DNA of 64,000 bases from Yinghuangia sp035454725. GTDB lineage: Bacteria; Actinomycetota; Actinomycetes; Streptomycetales; Streptomycetaceae. The DNA lies in assembly GCF_051388935.1 (NCBI RefSeq), contig NZ_JBPKBI010000022.1, positions 1-64,000 on the forward strand, read 5' to 3'. Position numbers and translations under genes: made by a program. Positions 9,728 through 18,193 of the stretch are shown here, piece after piece; within the stretch, counting starts at the first letter, position 1; the number at the start of each line of letters is the position of its first letter. Below the pieces are notes generated by a model. It worked only from the letters and a program-made list of their open reading frames with translations, was not told the DNA's origin and did not search any database.

Positions 9728-10342
9728 TCATGTCGTGCGTCGCAGCGGGCGGGCCGGGGAGCCGACGACGACCTGCCCGGCCGGGACGTCGCGGGTGACG
9801 ACCGCCCCGGCGCCGACGAACGACCCCGCACCGACCGTGAGTCCTTGCAGGACAACGGCGTTGCTGCCGACCGTGACGTCTTCGCACAAGTGGACGCTGC
9901 CGGAGACGTTGGCTCCCGGGTAGACGGTCACGCGTGCGCCGAGCACCGCGTCGTGCCCGACGGTCGCGTTGTAGTGCACCTGGGTGTGCGCGGCGAGCGA
10001 AATGCTGCTGGAGACATGGGCGTTGGCAAGCACAAGACAGCCCTCGGCGAGCCGCGTCTCGGGTGCGACGACCGCACGAGGGTGCACGAGGGTGGCCGGG
10101 GTCAGGCCGTGTCCGTCGAGCAGCGCCGCGAGACGGCGGCGTACGACGGGGGCCGCGATGCCGATCAGATAGACGGACCCGGGGCCTGGGGCCGCCTCGT
10201 CGGGCCGGAGCACGGGCAGGCCGCGGACCTTGCCGCCCGCAAGCGAGTCGTCGAGGAACGCGTCGACGGTGACGCCTGCGGCGATCGCGGCGTCGAGGGC
10301 TTCGCGGCCGACGCCGCCGGCCCCGGCGATGTAGAAGGGCAT
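9728..10342 (-). CDS. PglD/NeuD-type sugar O/N-acyltransferase
   Basis: The product is 204 aa. The N-terminal Rossmann-like part (YIAGAGGVGREALDA) is the PglD/NeuD nucleotide-sugar-binding domain. The C-terminal half is a left-handed beta-helix of hexapeptide repeats (about 85-195), including HYNATVGHDAVLG with the His expected for catalysis and the NAVVLQGLTVGAGSFVGAGAVV coil region. Relatives transfer acetyl from acetyl-CoA to the 4-amino group of a UDP-sugar (PglD) or to sialic acid (NeuD). A DegT aminotransferase at the far end of the locus could supply the amino sugar. The gene starts only 29 bp from the divergent membrane gene. Confidence 0.88.
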   Translation of the reverse strand: MPFYIAGAGGVGREALDAAIAAGVTVDAFLDDSLAGGKVRGLPVLRPDEAAPGPGSVYLIGIAAPVVRRRLAALLDGHGLTPATLVHPRAVVAPETRLAEGCLVLANAHVSSSISLAAHTQVHYNATVGHDAVLGARVTVYPGANVSGSVHLCEDVTVGSNAVVLQGLTVGAGSFVGAGAVVTRDVPAGQVVVGSPARPLRRTT

Positions 10343-10371
10343 GGGGTCATCTTGCCTCCTGCCGGTGCGGG

Positions 10372-11496
10372 GTGGGGCCGGTGATCAGGGATCGGCTGCG
10401 GGGTTCGGGGGCCGGGCGCGCGTGGCGGCGCTTGCGCCGGTCGCGCGCGGTGCGGCGTTCGCTGCGGGTGACCGCGCGTTTGGACAGGGGCAACCTGTCG
10501 CGTCTCGACCTGCTCGGCGCGGTCCTGATCGCGGTTGCGGGCGTGTGGGCGCTGATCGCGGCTGCCGGGCGGCCGGCGAGTCCGGAGGGGTTCCTGCTGG
10601 GCCTGCTGACGGCTGCCGCGGCGTATGCGGCGGGCCGGGTCGCGGGCGCGCGGTCCGCTTTCGGGGTGTGCGTGTCTCTCGCGGTCGCGGTGGCGGTGCT
10701 GCTGTTGTTGTCGCCGGATGCGTTGTCCGGCGGCACGCTGGCGGAGCCGCTGGGGTACGGGAACGCCAACGGCGCGTTGGCGGTCCAGGCGGTGGCGGCC
10801 GCGTGCCTGGCGGCGTTGTGTGCGACGAGTGAGCGGCGGCGCGGCGAGATGCAGGTGCTGGCCGCGCTGTTGGTGTCGGGCGTGTTCGCGACGCGGTCGC
10901 TCGCGGCGGTTTTCGGCGCGGTGGCGGTCCTGATGGTGGGTCTCACCGCGCAATCGGCGCGGCGGCGCGGGTCGTTCGTGGTGGCGGGCGCGGTGTGCGT
11001 GGCGCTGGTCGCGGCGGGGACGGTGTATTTGGGCGGGGACCGCGCCGAACGGGCCTCAGGCGTACGCGGCACCGCCGCCGAGAGCCTGACGGAACGCCGC
11101 ATCGACTTATGGCACGACGCGATCGAGTCGGCCAAGGACCATCCGTCGCGTGGCACCGGCCCGGGGACATTCCTTGCGGACAGTCCGACCGCGCGAGCGG
11201 ACGCCGACACGAAGTCCGCGCATTCCCAGTGGCTGCGGCAGGCGGCGGAGCAGGGCATCCCCGGCGTGGTGTGGCTGTTGGCGCTGCTGGGCTGGGCGTA
11301 CGTGCGGCTGTGGCGGTCGCCGCAGGACCCGGCGGTCGTGGCGGTGGGCGCGGTCGCGCTGACGGCGTTCGCGGTGCACGCGTCGATGGACTATGTGGCG
11401 GAGTTTCCCGCTGTGTTGGTCGCGACGGGCCTGGTGCTGGGGGTGGCGACGGCGGGCCCGGAACCGCAGTCCCACACGCGAGCGCGGTTCCGGTAG
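10372..11496 (+). CDS. Wzy_C/O-antigen-ligase-like membrane protein
   Basis: The product is 374 aa with an Arg-rich cytosolic N-terminus and about nine hydrophobic segments. A large loop around residues 220-290 holds RIDLWHDAIE and GTGPGTF, followed by HSQWLRQAAEQG; these match the Wzy_C/WaaL family, in which this periplasm-facing loop joins a lipid-linked glycan to an acceptor or to another repeat unit. It is smaller than many WaaL proteins. The GTG at 10372 is used; a second in-frame GTG at 10381 is equally possible. In a Gram-positive host the acceptor could be peptidoglycan, a lipid or another glycan. It may be polymerase or ligase for the polymer made here. Confidence 0.8.
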   Translation: MGPVIRDRLRGSGAGRAWRRLRRSRAVRRSLRVTARLDRGNLSRLDLLGAVLIAVAGVWALIAAAGRPASPEGFLLGLLTAAAAYAAGRVAGARSAFGVCVSLAVAVAVLLLLSPDALSGGTLAEPLGYGNANGALAVQAVAAACLAALCATSERRRGEMQVLAALLVSGVFATRSLAAVFGAVAVLMVGLTAQSARRRGSFVVAGAVCVALVAAGTVYLGGDRAERASGVRGTAAESLTERRIDLWHDAIESAKDHPSRGTGPGTFLADSPTARADADTKSAHSQWLRQAAEQGIPGVVWLLALLGWAYVRLWRSPQDPAVVAVGAVALTAFAVHASMDYVAEFPAVLVATGLVLGVATAGPEPQSHTRARFR

Positions 11497-11552
11497 CCGC
11501 GCATCACCACGGCCCCGCACGTTGGCGCCTGGTCACCCGACACCTTCGACCG

Positions 11553-11588
11553 CCGAGCGCCGGCACCGCAGGCCCGGCCGGCGCTCGG
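11553..11588. terminator. Bidirectional hairpin between convergent genes
   Basis: Perfect 11-bp arms, CCGAGCGCCGG (11553-11563) and CCGGCGCTCGG (11578-11588), enclose a 14-nt loop. It sits between the ends of the convergent Wzy_C-like and phosphosugar-transferase genes. There is no clear T-run, as is usual for actinomycete terminators. Confidence 0.65.
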
Positions 11589-11597
11589 GTTGTGCGG

Positions 11598-12362
11598 TCA
11601 GGACGCCTCCTCGGCGGGGACGGGGCCGGCGGCCGATGTGCCGTTCGGTGTCGGGTACGCGATGGTCCACGGCGGTTGCTTGCCGACTGTCGGAGACGAT
11701 GGCTTGCGTGGTGCAGCCACCCTGTCGGATATGGGGGTTCCTCCCGGGGCGGCCTTGTCGTTCGGCGTGGCGGCGGGGGCCCTCGCCGGGATCGGGAAGC
11801 CGGGGTTGACGCCGCCCGCGCCGGTGATGCCGACGGGCCTCAGCAGCACGCCGACCGTGCGGAACAGGATGCGCAGGTCGAGCCCGAGTCCGCGGTGGCG
11901 CACGTAGTAGAGGTCGTACTCGATGCGCGCCGGCCAGCTCAGGGCGTTGCGGCCTTGGACCTGCGCCCAGCCGGTCAGTCCGGGGCGTACGTCGAGACGA
12001 CCGCGTTGGCGTGGTGTGTAGTGCGCGACTTGCTCGGGGAGCGTGGGCCGGGGGCCGATGACACCCATGTCACCACGCAACACGTTGATGAGTTGGGGGA
12101 GTTCGTCCATGCTCGTGGTCCGCAGGATGTGCCCCATGCGGGTGATGCGGTCCTGGTCGGGCTCGTCCGGGTAGCGCGGGTGGCGCATGGTGCGGAACTT
12201 GAGGATGCGGAATTCGCGTCCGAGGTGGCCGCTGCGGGTCTGGCGGAAGAGAACCGGGCCGCCCATGGTGGCACGGACGAGAAGGACGATCGCGAGCATC
12301 ACCGGGGCGAGGAGGAGCAGGGCCAGCGCCGCGGTGGTGATGTCGAACAGTCTCCGCGTCAT
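11598..12362 (-). CDS. PglC-like initiating phosphosugar transferase
   Basis: The product is 254 aa, a monotopic bacterial sugar transferase. It begins with a hydrophobic re-entrant helix (about 10-32), then FRILKFRTM, the catalytic Asp-Glu dyad in TSMDELPQL, GVIGPRP and RPGLTGWAQV. These are the hallmark motifs of enzymes that move a sugar-1-phosphate from a UDP-sugar to polyprenyl phosphate, the first committed step. The small size without the long N-terminal membrane domain matches the PglC subgroup rather than WbaP. A Pro/Ala-rich tail of about 50 residues is extra. The start overlaps the stop of the upstream glycosyltransferase in ATGA, as in pglA-pglC pairs. Confidence 0.92.
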   Translation of the reverse strand: MTRRLFDITTAALALLLLAPVMLAIVLLVRATMGGPVLFRQTRSGHLGREFRILKFRTMRHPRYPDEPDQDRITRMGHILRTTSMDELPQLINVLRGDMGVIGPRPTLPEQVAHYTPRQRGRLDVRPGLTGWAQVQGRNALSWPARIEYDLYYVRHRGLGLDLRILFRTVGVLLRPVGITGAGGVNPGFPIPARAPAATPNDKAAPGGTPISDRVAAPRKPSSPTVGKQPPWTIAYPTPNGTSAAGPVPAEEAS

Positions 12363-13600
12363 GCCGTGCCCTCTCCCTCGCTGTGGCGGGCATTGGGACG
12401 TGTTCCCCAGCCGAGGCGCTTGCGCCGCGCGACGGCCCGGTAGGTGTCGATCGACACTTCGGCGACGCGCCGTTGGTCGAACTCGGCGAGTGCGCGCGTG
12501 CGTGCGGCCGCGGCAAGGCGGGCACGCAGTGCGGGGTCCGTGAGCATGCGGTCGACCGCCGCGGTCAGGGCGGGCACATCGCGCGGTGGAAACAACAGGA
12601 CGTGTTCGCCGTGTGTGCCGATTTCGCGGCATCCGCGGATGTCGCTGAGCACCATCGGCACACCGGTTGCGGCGGCTTCCATCGCGGAGCGGGAGAAGCC
12701 TTCGCGGTGGGAGGGCAGGACGAAGAGGTCGAGTGCGGCGTACACGTCGGGCATGTCGGAGCGTCCGCCGAGGTATCCGACGTGCCGGTGGGCGGCATCT
12801 CCGGCGAACGCGTCGGATTTGTCGGGGTCTTCTGGGCCGACCCAGACGAACTGCGCTTTGCCGGCCAGGGCCGTGGCCGCCTGCTGGTACTCGGCGATGC
12901 CCTTCTCGGCGACCTGGCGGCCGACGCCGCCGACCAGCAATTCGTCTTCTCCCACCCCGAGTTCGGCGCGTATGCGGGCGCGGGCCGCCGGGTTCGGGCG
13001 GAATCTCGACAGGTCGGTGCCGTTGCCGACAACGCGGGAGCGCCAACCGGGAACGGCTCGCGCGAGGGTCCGGTGGTCGGTGGCGTTCTGGTACAGCTCG
13101 GCGTCGGACGCACGGGCGGCGACGGATTCGGCGCCCAGGACGAAGGCGCGGCGCGCCCACGGGTCTCCGGGGCGGACCCACAGCCCGTGGCAGGTGTTGA
13201 CGACGACCGGGATGCCGACGGCGCGACCGATCAGGCGGCCGAGAACACCTGTCTTGGGGTTGTGGGTGTGCAGGACGTCGAGGTCGAGGCCGCGAAGGGT
13301 TGCGGCGAGCTCGCGGGCGGCGGCGGCGTCGCGGGCGAGGTCCCACGCACGGGTGAGTGCGTCGAGGGGGACATGCGTGACGCCGAGGTCCTCGACTTCG
13401 CGTACGTAGGGGCCGGGCGCGCTGAGTCCGTACACCTCGAAACCCGCGGCGACGTCGACTTCGAGTTCGGTGCGCAGGAGCAGTGCCAGGCTCATGTCGA
13501 CGGTGGTCAGGTGGGCGACGCGCAGCGGTCTTCCGCCGGGGCCGACGGGGATCGTCAGGCCGTCGGGGAGCACGGTGCTCGGGTGCGGGATGTCAGGCAC
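12359..13600 (-). CDS. Glycosyltransferase family 4, PglA-like
   Basis: The product is 413 aa with two Rossmann halves. The donor-binding C-terminal half contains the GT4 signature region near SHREGFSRSAMEAAATGVP, with the usual E-x7-E spacing. The N-terminal half has LHTHNPKTGVLGRL and NTCHGLW, typical of the CapM/PglA/WcoF group that adds the second sugar to a polyprenyl-linked acceptor. It overlaps the initiating transferase by 4 bp and the deacetylase by 8 bp, so all three should be co-translated. The donor sugar is unknown. Confidence 0.92.
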   Translation of the reverse strand: MPDIPHPSTVLPDGLTIPVGPGGRPLRVAHLTTVDMSLALLLRTELEVDVAAGFEVYGLSAPGPYVREVEDLGVTHVPLDALTRAWDLARDAAAARELAATLRGLDLDVLHTHNPKTGVLGRLIGRAVGIPVVVNTCHGLWVRPGDPWARRAFVLGAESVAARASDAELYQNATDHRTLARAVPGWRSRVVGNGTDLSRFRPNPAARARIRAELGVGEDELLVGGVGRQVAEKGIAEYQQAATALAGKAQFVWVGPEDPDKSDAFAGDAAHRHVGYLGGRSDMPDVYAALDLFVLPSHREGFSRSAMEAAATGVPMVLSDIRGCREIGTHGEHVLLFPPRDVPALTAAVDRMLTDPALRARLAAAARTRALAEFDQRRVAEVSIDTYRAVARRKRLGWGTRPNARHSEGEGTA

Positions 13601-14414
13601 GGGCGCCCGCCTTCTTGCCGAGTGCGACCACGTGGGCGTACGCGCGTTCGGGCCCCAGGCGGCCGGTGAGCTTCGCGCGGAAGAACTCCGGCGGGTCGGT
13701 GCGGCGTACGGGTACGCGGCCGAGCCGTATCGGGTCGGTGCCGGGCAGGTTGCGTCCGAGTGTTCCGGTGGCCGCGCTGCGGAAACGACAGCGAAGCACG
13801 TGTTCCATCGCCGGGACCGGGACTCCCCAGGGGTAGGCGAAATGGTCGGGGCGTACGCCGAGGCGTTTGTCGATCTCGTCGGACGCGGTGTCGAGTTCCT
13901 GCTCGGACAGGGCCTCGGGCCGGGCGTGGCCGTGGGTGTGGTTGCCGATGGTCAAAAGCCCGCTGTGGAGCATCTCGGCGAGGTGGTCCCAGGTGAGCGC
14001 GGGCGCGCCTGCGCTGGTGCCGGTGGAGCCTTCCCAGCGCATGGTGCCGCCGACCATGCCGCTCGCCAGGTAGAGGGAGAACGGCAGCGCCCGGTCGCGC
14101 AACAGCGGCCACGCGTGGGCGTGGACGTCGGCGAATCCGTCGTCGAAGGTGAGGACCACCGACGGACGCGTGTCGTGGGCGGCGAGCCGGTCGAGCGCGG
14201 TGTCGAGCGAGACCACGGAGTGCGCGGGCAGTGCCGCGAGTTGGTTGATCTGTTCGGTGAAGGTGTCGATCGGCAGGTCGAGTTCGTCGCGGGTGCCGCC
14301 GCCGATGCGGTGGTAGATGAGGATCGTCGCGCCAGGGCTCGGGCGTTGGCCGGCGCAGCGGGCGAGCGCGCGTTTGAGCACGGTCCGGGTTCGGTCGCCG
14401 CTCGGCTTGATCAT
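13593..14414 (-). CDS. Polysaccharide deacetylase (NodB/CE4 fold)
   Basis: The product is 273 aa from the ATG at 14414, which has AGGGCAGCGG upstream. An open frame runs further upstream but lacks coding character. CE4 motif 1 is LTFDDG and motif 2 is NHTHGH, supplying the Asp-His-His metal site; FAYPWG follows. No signal peptide is evident, so it probably acts on a cytosolic or lipid-linked intermediate, for instance removing an N-acetyl group from a sugar. It overlaps the glycosyltransferase by 8 bp. A second, divergent family member lies at 16120. Confidence 0.88.
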   Translation of the reverse strand: MIKPSGDRTRTVLKRALARCAGQRPSPGATILIYHRIGGGTRDELDLPIDTFTEQINQLAALPAHSVVSLDTALDRLAAHDTRPSVVLTFDDGFADVHAHAWPLLRDRALPFSLYLASGMVGGTMRWEGSTGTSAGAPALTWDHLAEMLHSGLLTIGNHTHGHARPEALSEQELDTASDEIDKRLGVRPDHFAYPWGVPVPAMEHVLRCRFRSAATGTLGRNLPGTDPIRLGRVPVRRTDPPEFFRAKLTGRLGPERAYAHVVALGKKAGARA

Positions 14415-14544
14415 GCCGCTGCCCTGCCTTGTCCGGCGGCCGCGCGGGCCGGCTGCGGCGGCACGGGGGGCCGGGTCGCACGCGCGGTGCGCCCCGCCCG
14501 GATTGACCCGTGCGGATCCCGCTGTCGGACGGTGGATTGGTCGC

Positions 14545-15663
14545 TCACGCTGTCGTTCCCCCTGTCGATGCGGTGGTACGGCCTCGCCGCGGCGCTCGGA
14601 TCCTGCCGACGGCCGCGGCCCGCGCGGTACGTGCAAAGGCTCGGACGGGCAACACGGTTGCGGCGAACGGGCGGTCCCGGACGGCCTCGACGTCGAGCAG
14701 CGGCGGCCGTTCCGGAGCGAGGCGCAGTTTCTGGGCGGTGGTCGTGGGCAGCAGGTCGACGAGTCTGGGCGGATCCGCGGTGTCGTGGTCGAGGATGTGC
14801 TCGTGGGCCCGCCACATGGCGACGTTGCCGACGCCGAGCGCTGCGAACTCCTCGTCGTACGCCGTGGAGTGCCACACGGCGACCGCGCCGATGCGGAACC
14901 ACAGGTAGGTGGCGGCGGGCCGGCGGTCGATGCTCAGGACGTAGAGGCGCAACCAGCCGCGGTCGGCGGCGCGTCGTACAAGCTCATGGCGTTCGGTGCG
15001 TGTGCTGTCGGTGAGCGGGCCCTTCCAACTGCGGGGGAACAGCTCCGCATACGCGACGAATCCGGTGTCGGCCTCCTCGGGCGTGGTGTAGGTGTCGAAG
15101 GAGACCTCGCCGCGCCTGGCCAACTTGCGGGCCAGCCGCCGGGTTTGCCCGTGGAAGGACGCGAAGCGGGCGCGGTGGACCGCCCATCCGTCCGTGACGT
15201 CGGCGAGCAGGTCGTGCGAGCGCTCGCGTGCGTGGACGCGGTAGCCGGTGCGGCGCAGCGCCCCCAGGAGCGCATGGGTGGCGGGATCGCGGCTCGGCAG
15301 CCTGCGCAGCCGCAGGTCGCGTACGCCCGAGGCGGCCAACTGCTCGGCCAGCGGGGTCAGATCGGTTTGCTCGGCGACGACGCGGGAGCGCGGGCGGTCT
15401 TCGGCGAACGAGGCGAACCGCCCGCGCCCGTCGAGGTCTTCGAGTGCGAGCAGGCTGAGTGGTTGACCGGTGTGCTCGTCGACGACGGCCGCGATCCGGG
15501 CGCGTTGCGCGGCAACGGGATCGGCGTGCATGACCGACGCGGCCCACGTGTGCGTGTCGAAGCAGTCCGCGTACACCCCGCGTGACGCCACGAGCCGGTC
15601 CCATCCCGCCGTGAACCCCGCGTCGAGATCGCCTGCCCGCAGGAACACGCCCCGGGCGTTCAC
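14545..15663 (-). CDS. FemAB/BioF2-like (CelD-type) GNAT acyltransferase
   Basis: The product is 372 aa, starting at a GTG with AGGACG upstream. The central and C-terminal parts show the GNAT fold of the FemAB/BioF2-like group: RFASFHGQTRRLARKL, then ATYLWFRIGAVAVWHSTAYDEEF and the ARG-free HILDHD segment. Such proteins in polysaccharide operons transfer acyl or aminoacyl groups to sugars or peptides. It is the first gene of a four-gene minus operon (acyltransferase, deacetylase, GT4, phosphosugar transferase). An acyltransferase next to a deacetylase suggests replacement of an acetyl by another acyl group, an inference. Confidence 0.78.
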   Translation of the reverse strand: MNARGVFLRAGDLDAGFTAGWDRLVASRGVYADCFDTHTWAASVMHADPVAAQRARIAAVVDEHTGQPLSLLALEDLDGRGRFASFAEDRPRSRVVAEQTDLTPLAEQLAASGVRDLRLRRLPSRDPATHALLGALRRTGYRVHARERSHDLLADVTDGWAVHRARFASFHGQTRRLARKLARRGEVSFDTYTTPEEADTGFVAYAELFPRSWKGPLTDSTRTERHELVRRAADRGWLRLYVLSIDRRPAATYLWFRIGAVAVWHSTAYDEEFAALGVGNVAMWRAHEHILDHDTADPPRLVDLLPTTTAQKLRLAPERPPLLDVEAVRDRPFAATVLPVRAFARTARAAAVGRIRAPRRGRTTASTGGTTA

Positions 15664-16119
15664 CGTCTCGTCCTGAAATGCCTGCTCTCACAGCGGTGTT
15701 CGCCGCCGCACACCAAGCAGGTCGCCGTAGCTTCGACCCGCCCGACGACCCCCGCACCGAGCATGACCGACTCCGCCCCCACCATGAGACCCCAGCGTCT
15801 CTCCACCCCGCCGTGAGCAGCGTCGGGGCCGTGACCCTTGAGCCGCGTCCCTGTGCTCCCCCACCTGAACGCGACCCACCCGCGCACCAGCCTAGGCCTC
15901 CGCAAGCCGCCATGCGGGTGGTTTCTCCATGAATTCCGGCGTGCCGGGCCCGCGTTGGCCGATCCCGGATCACCAAAGGCTTGAAGTACGCAGCTCTGCA
16001 CGTCGGTTGATGCCGACTGCGCTCCGCATCGGGTATCCGGGCCTCCGGTTCGGTGACGACCGGGCCGGGTCCACGGTCGATTGTTGCGAGCCGCGCGAAA
16101 GCCCCATGGCGCGGCGCCG
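15664..16119. other. Divergent intergenic region, no gene seen
   Basis: This 456-bp spacer lies between two divergently transcribed polysaccharide operons. Its open frames have poor third-position G+C and no family resemblance, so no gene is called. It presumably carries two promoters; none could be located with confidence. Confidence 0.5.
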
Positions 16120-17124
16120 ATGTTGTTACGGTGCGGTCATTGGGGTTCGGCGAGCGCCGTCGGGGTGGGCGGAGTTTGCCGTCGGGAAGCCGGTTTCCTG
16201 GGGGCGGAGTTGGGGTCTGGGCTGCGGGGGCCGTTGCGGGGCGGCGGGGACGCGGTGTTGCGGCGGTCGCCGGCGCAGTGGTGGTTTCGGGGGCGAGCCG
16301 TCGGGCGGCTCGCGGTGCTCGGATACCACGGGGTTGACGACCCGTCGGGATTCGCAAGGCAGTTGGATCGGTTGCTGCGCATCGCGCGGCCGGTTTCGCT
16401 CGACGAGGTCGAGGAGGCGGTCGCGAACCGGCGTCCGCTGTCGGGGCGGGCGGCGCTGATCACCTTCGATGACGGCGAACGCAGCGTCTATGAGCACGGG
16501 TTGCCGCTGCTGCGCGAACGCGGCGTGCCCGCGGTGGCGTTCGTGATCGCGTCTTTGATCGGGACGGACCAACCTTCCTGGTGGTACGAGGTGCAGCGGC
16601 TCGTCGGCGACCGTGTCGTCGCCGGACGCTCCGCGGCGCAGTGGCTGCGGCATCTCAAGACGGTGCCGCAGGCGGCCCGGCTCGATGCCCTCGAATCGCT
16701 GCGGGCAGGTCAAGATCCGGTGCGTCAACCGCAATTGACCGCCCAGGAGCTGGTCGCGCTGGAAGCGGGCGGGGTGCGGGTGGAGAACCACTCGGCGACG
16801 CATCCGCTGCTCGACCGGTGCTCGGATGACGACGTACGCCGTGAAGTCGTCGCCGGACACGAGGAGTTGAAGAAGCTGCTCGGCCGGACGCCGCGTGCCT
16901 TCGCCTATCCCAACGGGAACTGGGATGTCCGCGCCGAGCGGGCGTTGCATGAACTCGGTTACACGACAGGGTTCTTGTTCGACCACCGACTCGGTCCGCG
17001 GCTTCCCGGCCATCCGCTGCGCATCTCGCGGCTGCGCGTCGCGACGACAACCCCTCCCGACCGGTTCGAGACGATCCTGTCGGGCCTGCACCCTGCCGTA
17101 CACGCCCTGCGCGGGCTGGGGTGA
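16120..17124 (+). CDS. Second polysaccharide deacetylase-family protein
   Basis: The product is 334 aa from the ATG at 16120; an in-frame ATG 13 codons upstream is possible. CE4-like motifs are ITFDDGERS (motif 1), with VENHSATHPLL as motif 2, and AYPNGNWD as motif 3. The N-terminal about 65 residues are variable and Gly-rich. No signal peptide or membrane segment is clear, so it is likely cytoplasmic or peripheral. Only 4 bp separate it from the next acyltransferase gene, repeating the deacetylase-plus-acyltransferase pairing of the opposite-strand operon. A modifying role on the glycan or its precursor is inferred. Confidence 0.85.
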   Translation: MLLRCGHWGSASAVGVGGVCRREAGFLGAELGSGLRGPLRGGGDAVLRRSPAQWWFRGRAVGRLAVLGYHGVDDPSGFARQLDRLLRIARPVSLDEVEEAVANRRPLSGRAALITFDDGERSVYEHGLPLLRERGVPAVAFVIASLIGTDQPSWWYEVQRLVGDRVVAGRSAAQWLRHLKTVPQAARLDALESLRAGQDPVRQPQLTAQELVALEAGGVRVENHSATHPLLDRCSDDDVRREVVAGHEELKKLLGRTPRAFAYPNGNWDVRAERALHELGYTTGFLFDHRLGPRLPGHPLRISRLRVATTTPPDRFETILSGLHPAVHALRGLG

Positions 17125-17128
17125 CCTG

Positions 17129-18193
17129 ATGGGGATTCCGTCGGCGCTGCCGGAAATAGTGTGTGACACGGTCGAGTTGGAGAAGCTCACCCCGGCCTGG
17201 CGTGACCTTGCCGCCGCCTGTGAAACCTCGTACTTCGCGACACCGGACTGGGTGCTTTCGTGGTGGCAGGCCTTCCGGGGTGAGACGGCCGGTACGGCGA
17301 TGGTCGCGGTGTGGCGTGGGCCCGGCGGTGAAATCGACGCGGTCGTACCGCTTTTGGACAGCCGTCAGCGATTGCATCCCCGGCTCCCGGGCGGCGCTCG
17401 TTGCCTCACCGTGCTCGGCTCGGGTGCCGCCGCGGCCGATCACTGCGGCTTCGCGGTCGCGCCCGCCCGAGCCGACGACGTGCGGAGCTGGTTCGCGGCG
17501 GTCGCCCGGATGCACACGCTGTGGCTTCCCAACCTCGACCATGCGACCGGCGCGGCGTTCGTCCCGCCCGGTGCACGCCTCGTCGAGCGTACGGCGTGCC
17601 CGACCATGCCGGCCGATCCCACCCGCATCGGATCGTCGCGGTTCCGCAAGGACCTGCGGCACTACACGCGGCGGCTCACGGCCGAGGGCGTGAAGTTCCG
17701 TTTCGCGGCACCGGGGGCGGTCGACGAGCACCTGTTCGACGTGCTCCTCCGCCTGCACGCCCGTCGTCAAGAAGTACTGGGCCGCACAACGATGTTCGAC
17801 ACCGCGCGCAAGCCGTTCCATCTGGCGCTGCTGCGTCGCGCCGCACCGGGCCGTGGCCCGTGCGCAATGGTCGCCGAGGGACCGGACGGGCCCGTCGGGG
17901 TGCTCTACGGATTCCTGTGGGGCGACACGTTCTCGTACTACCAGACGGGCTGGGATCCGTCGTACGCCCGGCTGAGCCTCGGCACCGTCCTCGTCGCCGA
18001 GACCGTGTCGGCGGTACGGGCGGAGGGCGCCACGGTGTTCGACTTCCTGCGCGGAGCGGAGGAATACAAATACCGCTTCGGCGCGGTCGACCGGCACGAC
18101 ACCACGTGGCTCGCCGGACGCGGACTGTCCCGGCTGCTGCTGCACGGCCGCACGACGGCGAAGTCACGGCTCGGAAAGGCGAGTACAGCATGA
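17129..18193 (+). CDS. FemAB/BioF2-like GNAT acyltransferase
   Basis: The product is 354 aa, from the ATG that follows the deacetylase by 4 bp. An early CETSYFATPDWVLSWW segment is characteristic of the CelD/BcsL and FemAB-like group, and the C-terminal GNAT half has SYYQTGWDPSYARLSLGTV and FDFLRGAEEYKYRFG. The last two are near-diagnostic of this family in exopolysaccharide clusters. It overlaps the downstream GT2 by 4 bp (ATGA). The donor (acyl-CoA or aminoacyl-tRNA) and acceptor are unknown. Confidence 0.85.
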   Translation: MGIPSALPEIVCDTVELEKLTPAWRDLAAACETSYFATPDWVLSWWQAFRGETAGTAMVAVWRGPGGEIDAVVPLLDSRQRLHPRLPGGARCLTVLGSGAAAADHCGFAVAPARADDVRSWFAAVARMHTLWLPNLDHATGAAFVPPGARLVERTACPTMPADPTRIGSSRFRKDLRHYTRRLTAEGVKFRFAAPGAVDEHLFDVLLRLHARRQEVLGRTTMFDTARKPFHLALLRRAAPGRGPCAMVAEGPDGPVGVLYGFLWGDTFSYYQTGWDPSYARLSLGTVLVAETVSAVRAEGATVFDFLRGAEEYKYRFGAVDRHDTTWLAGRGLSRLLLHGRTTAKSRLGKASTA

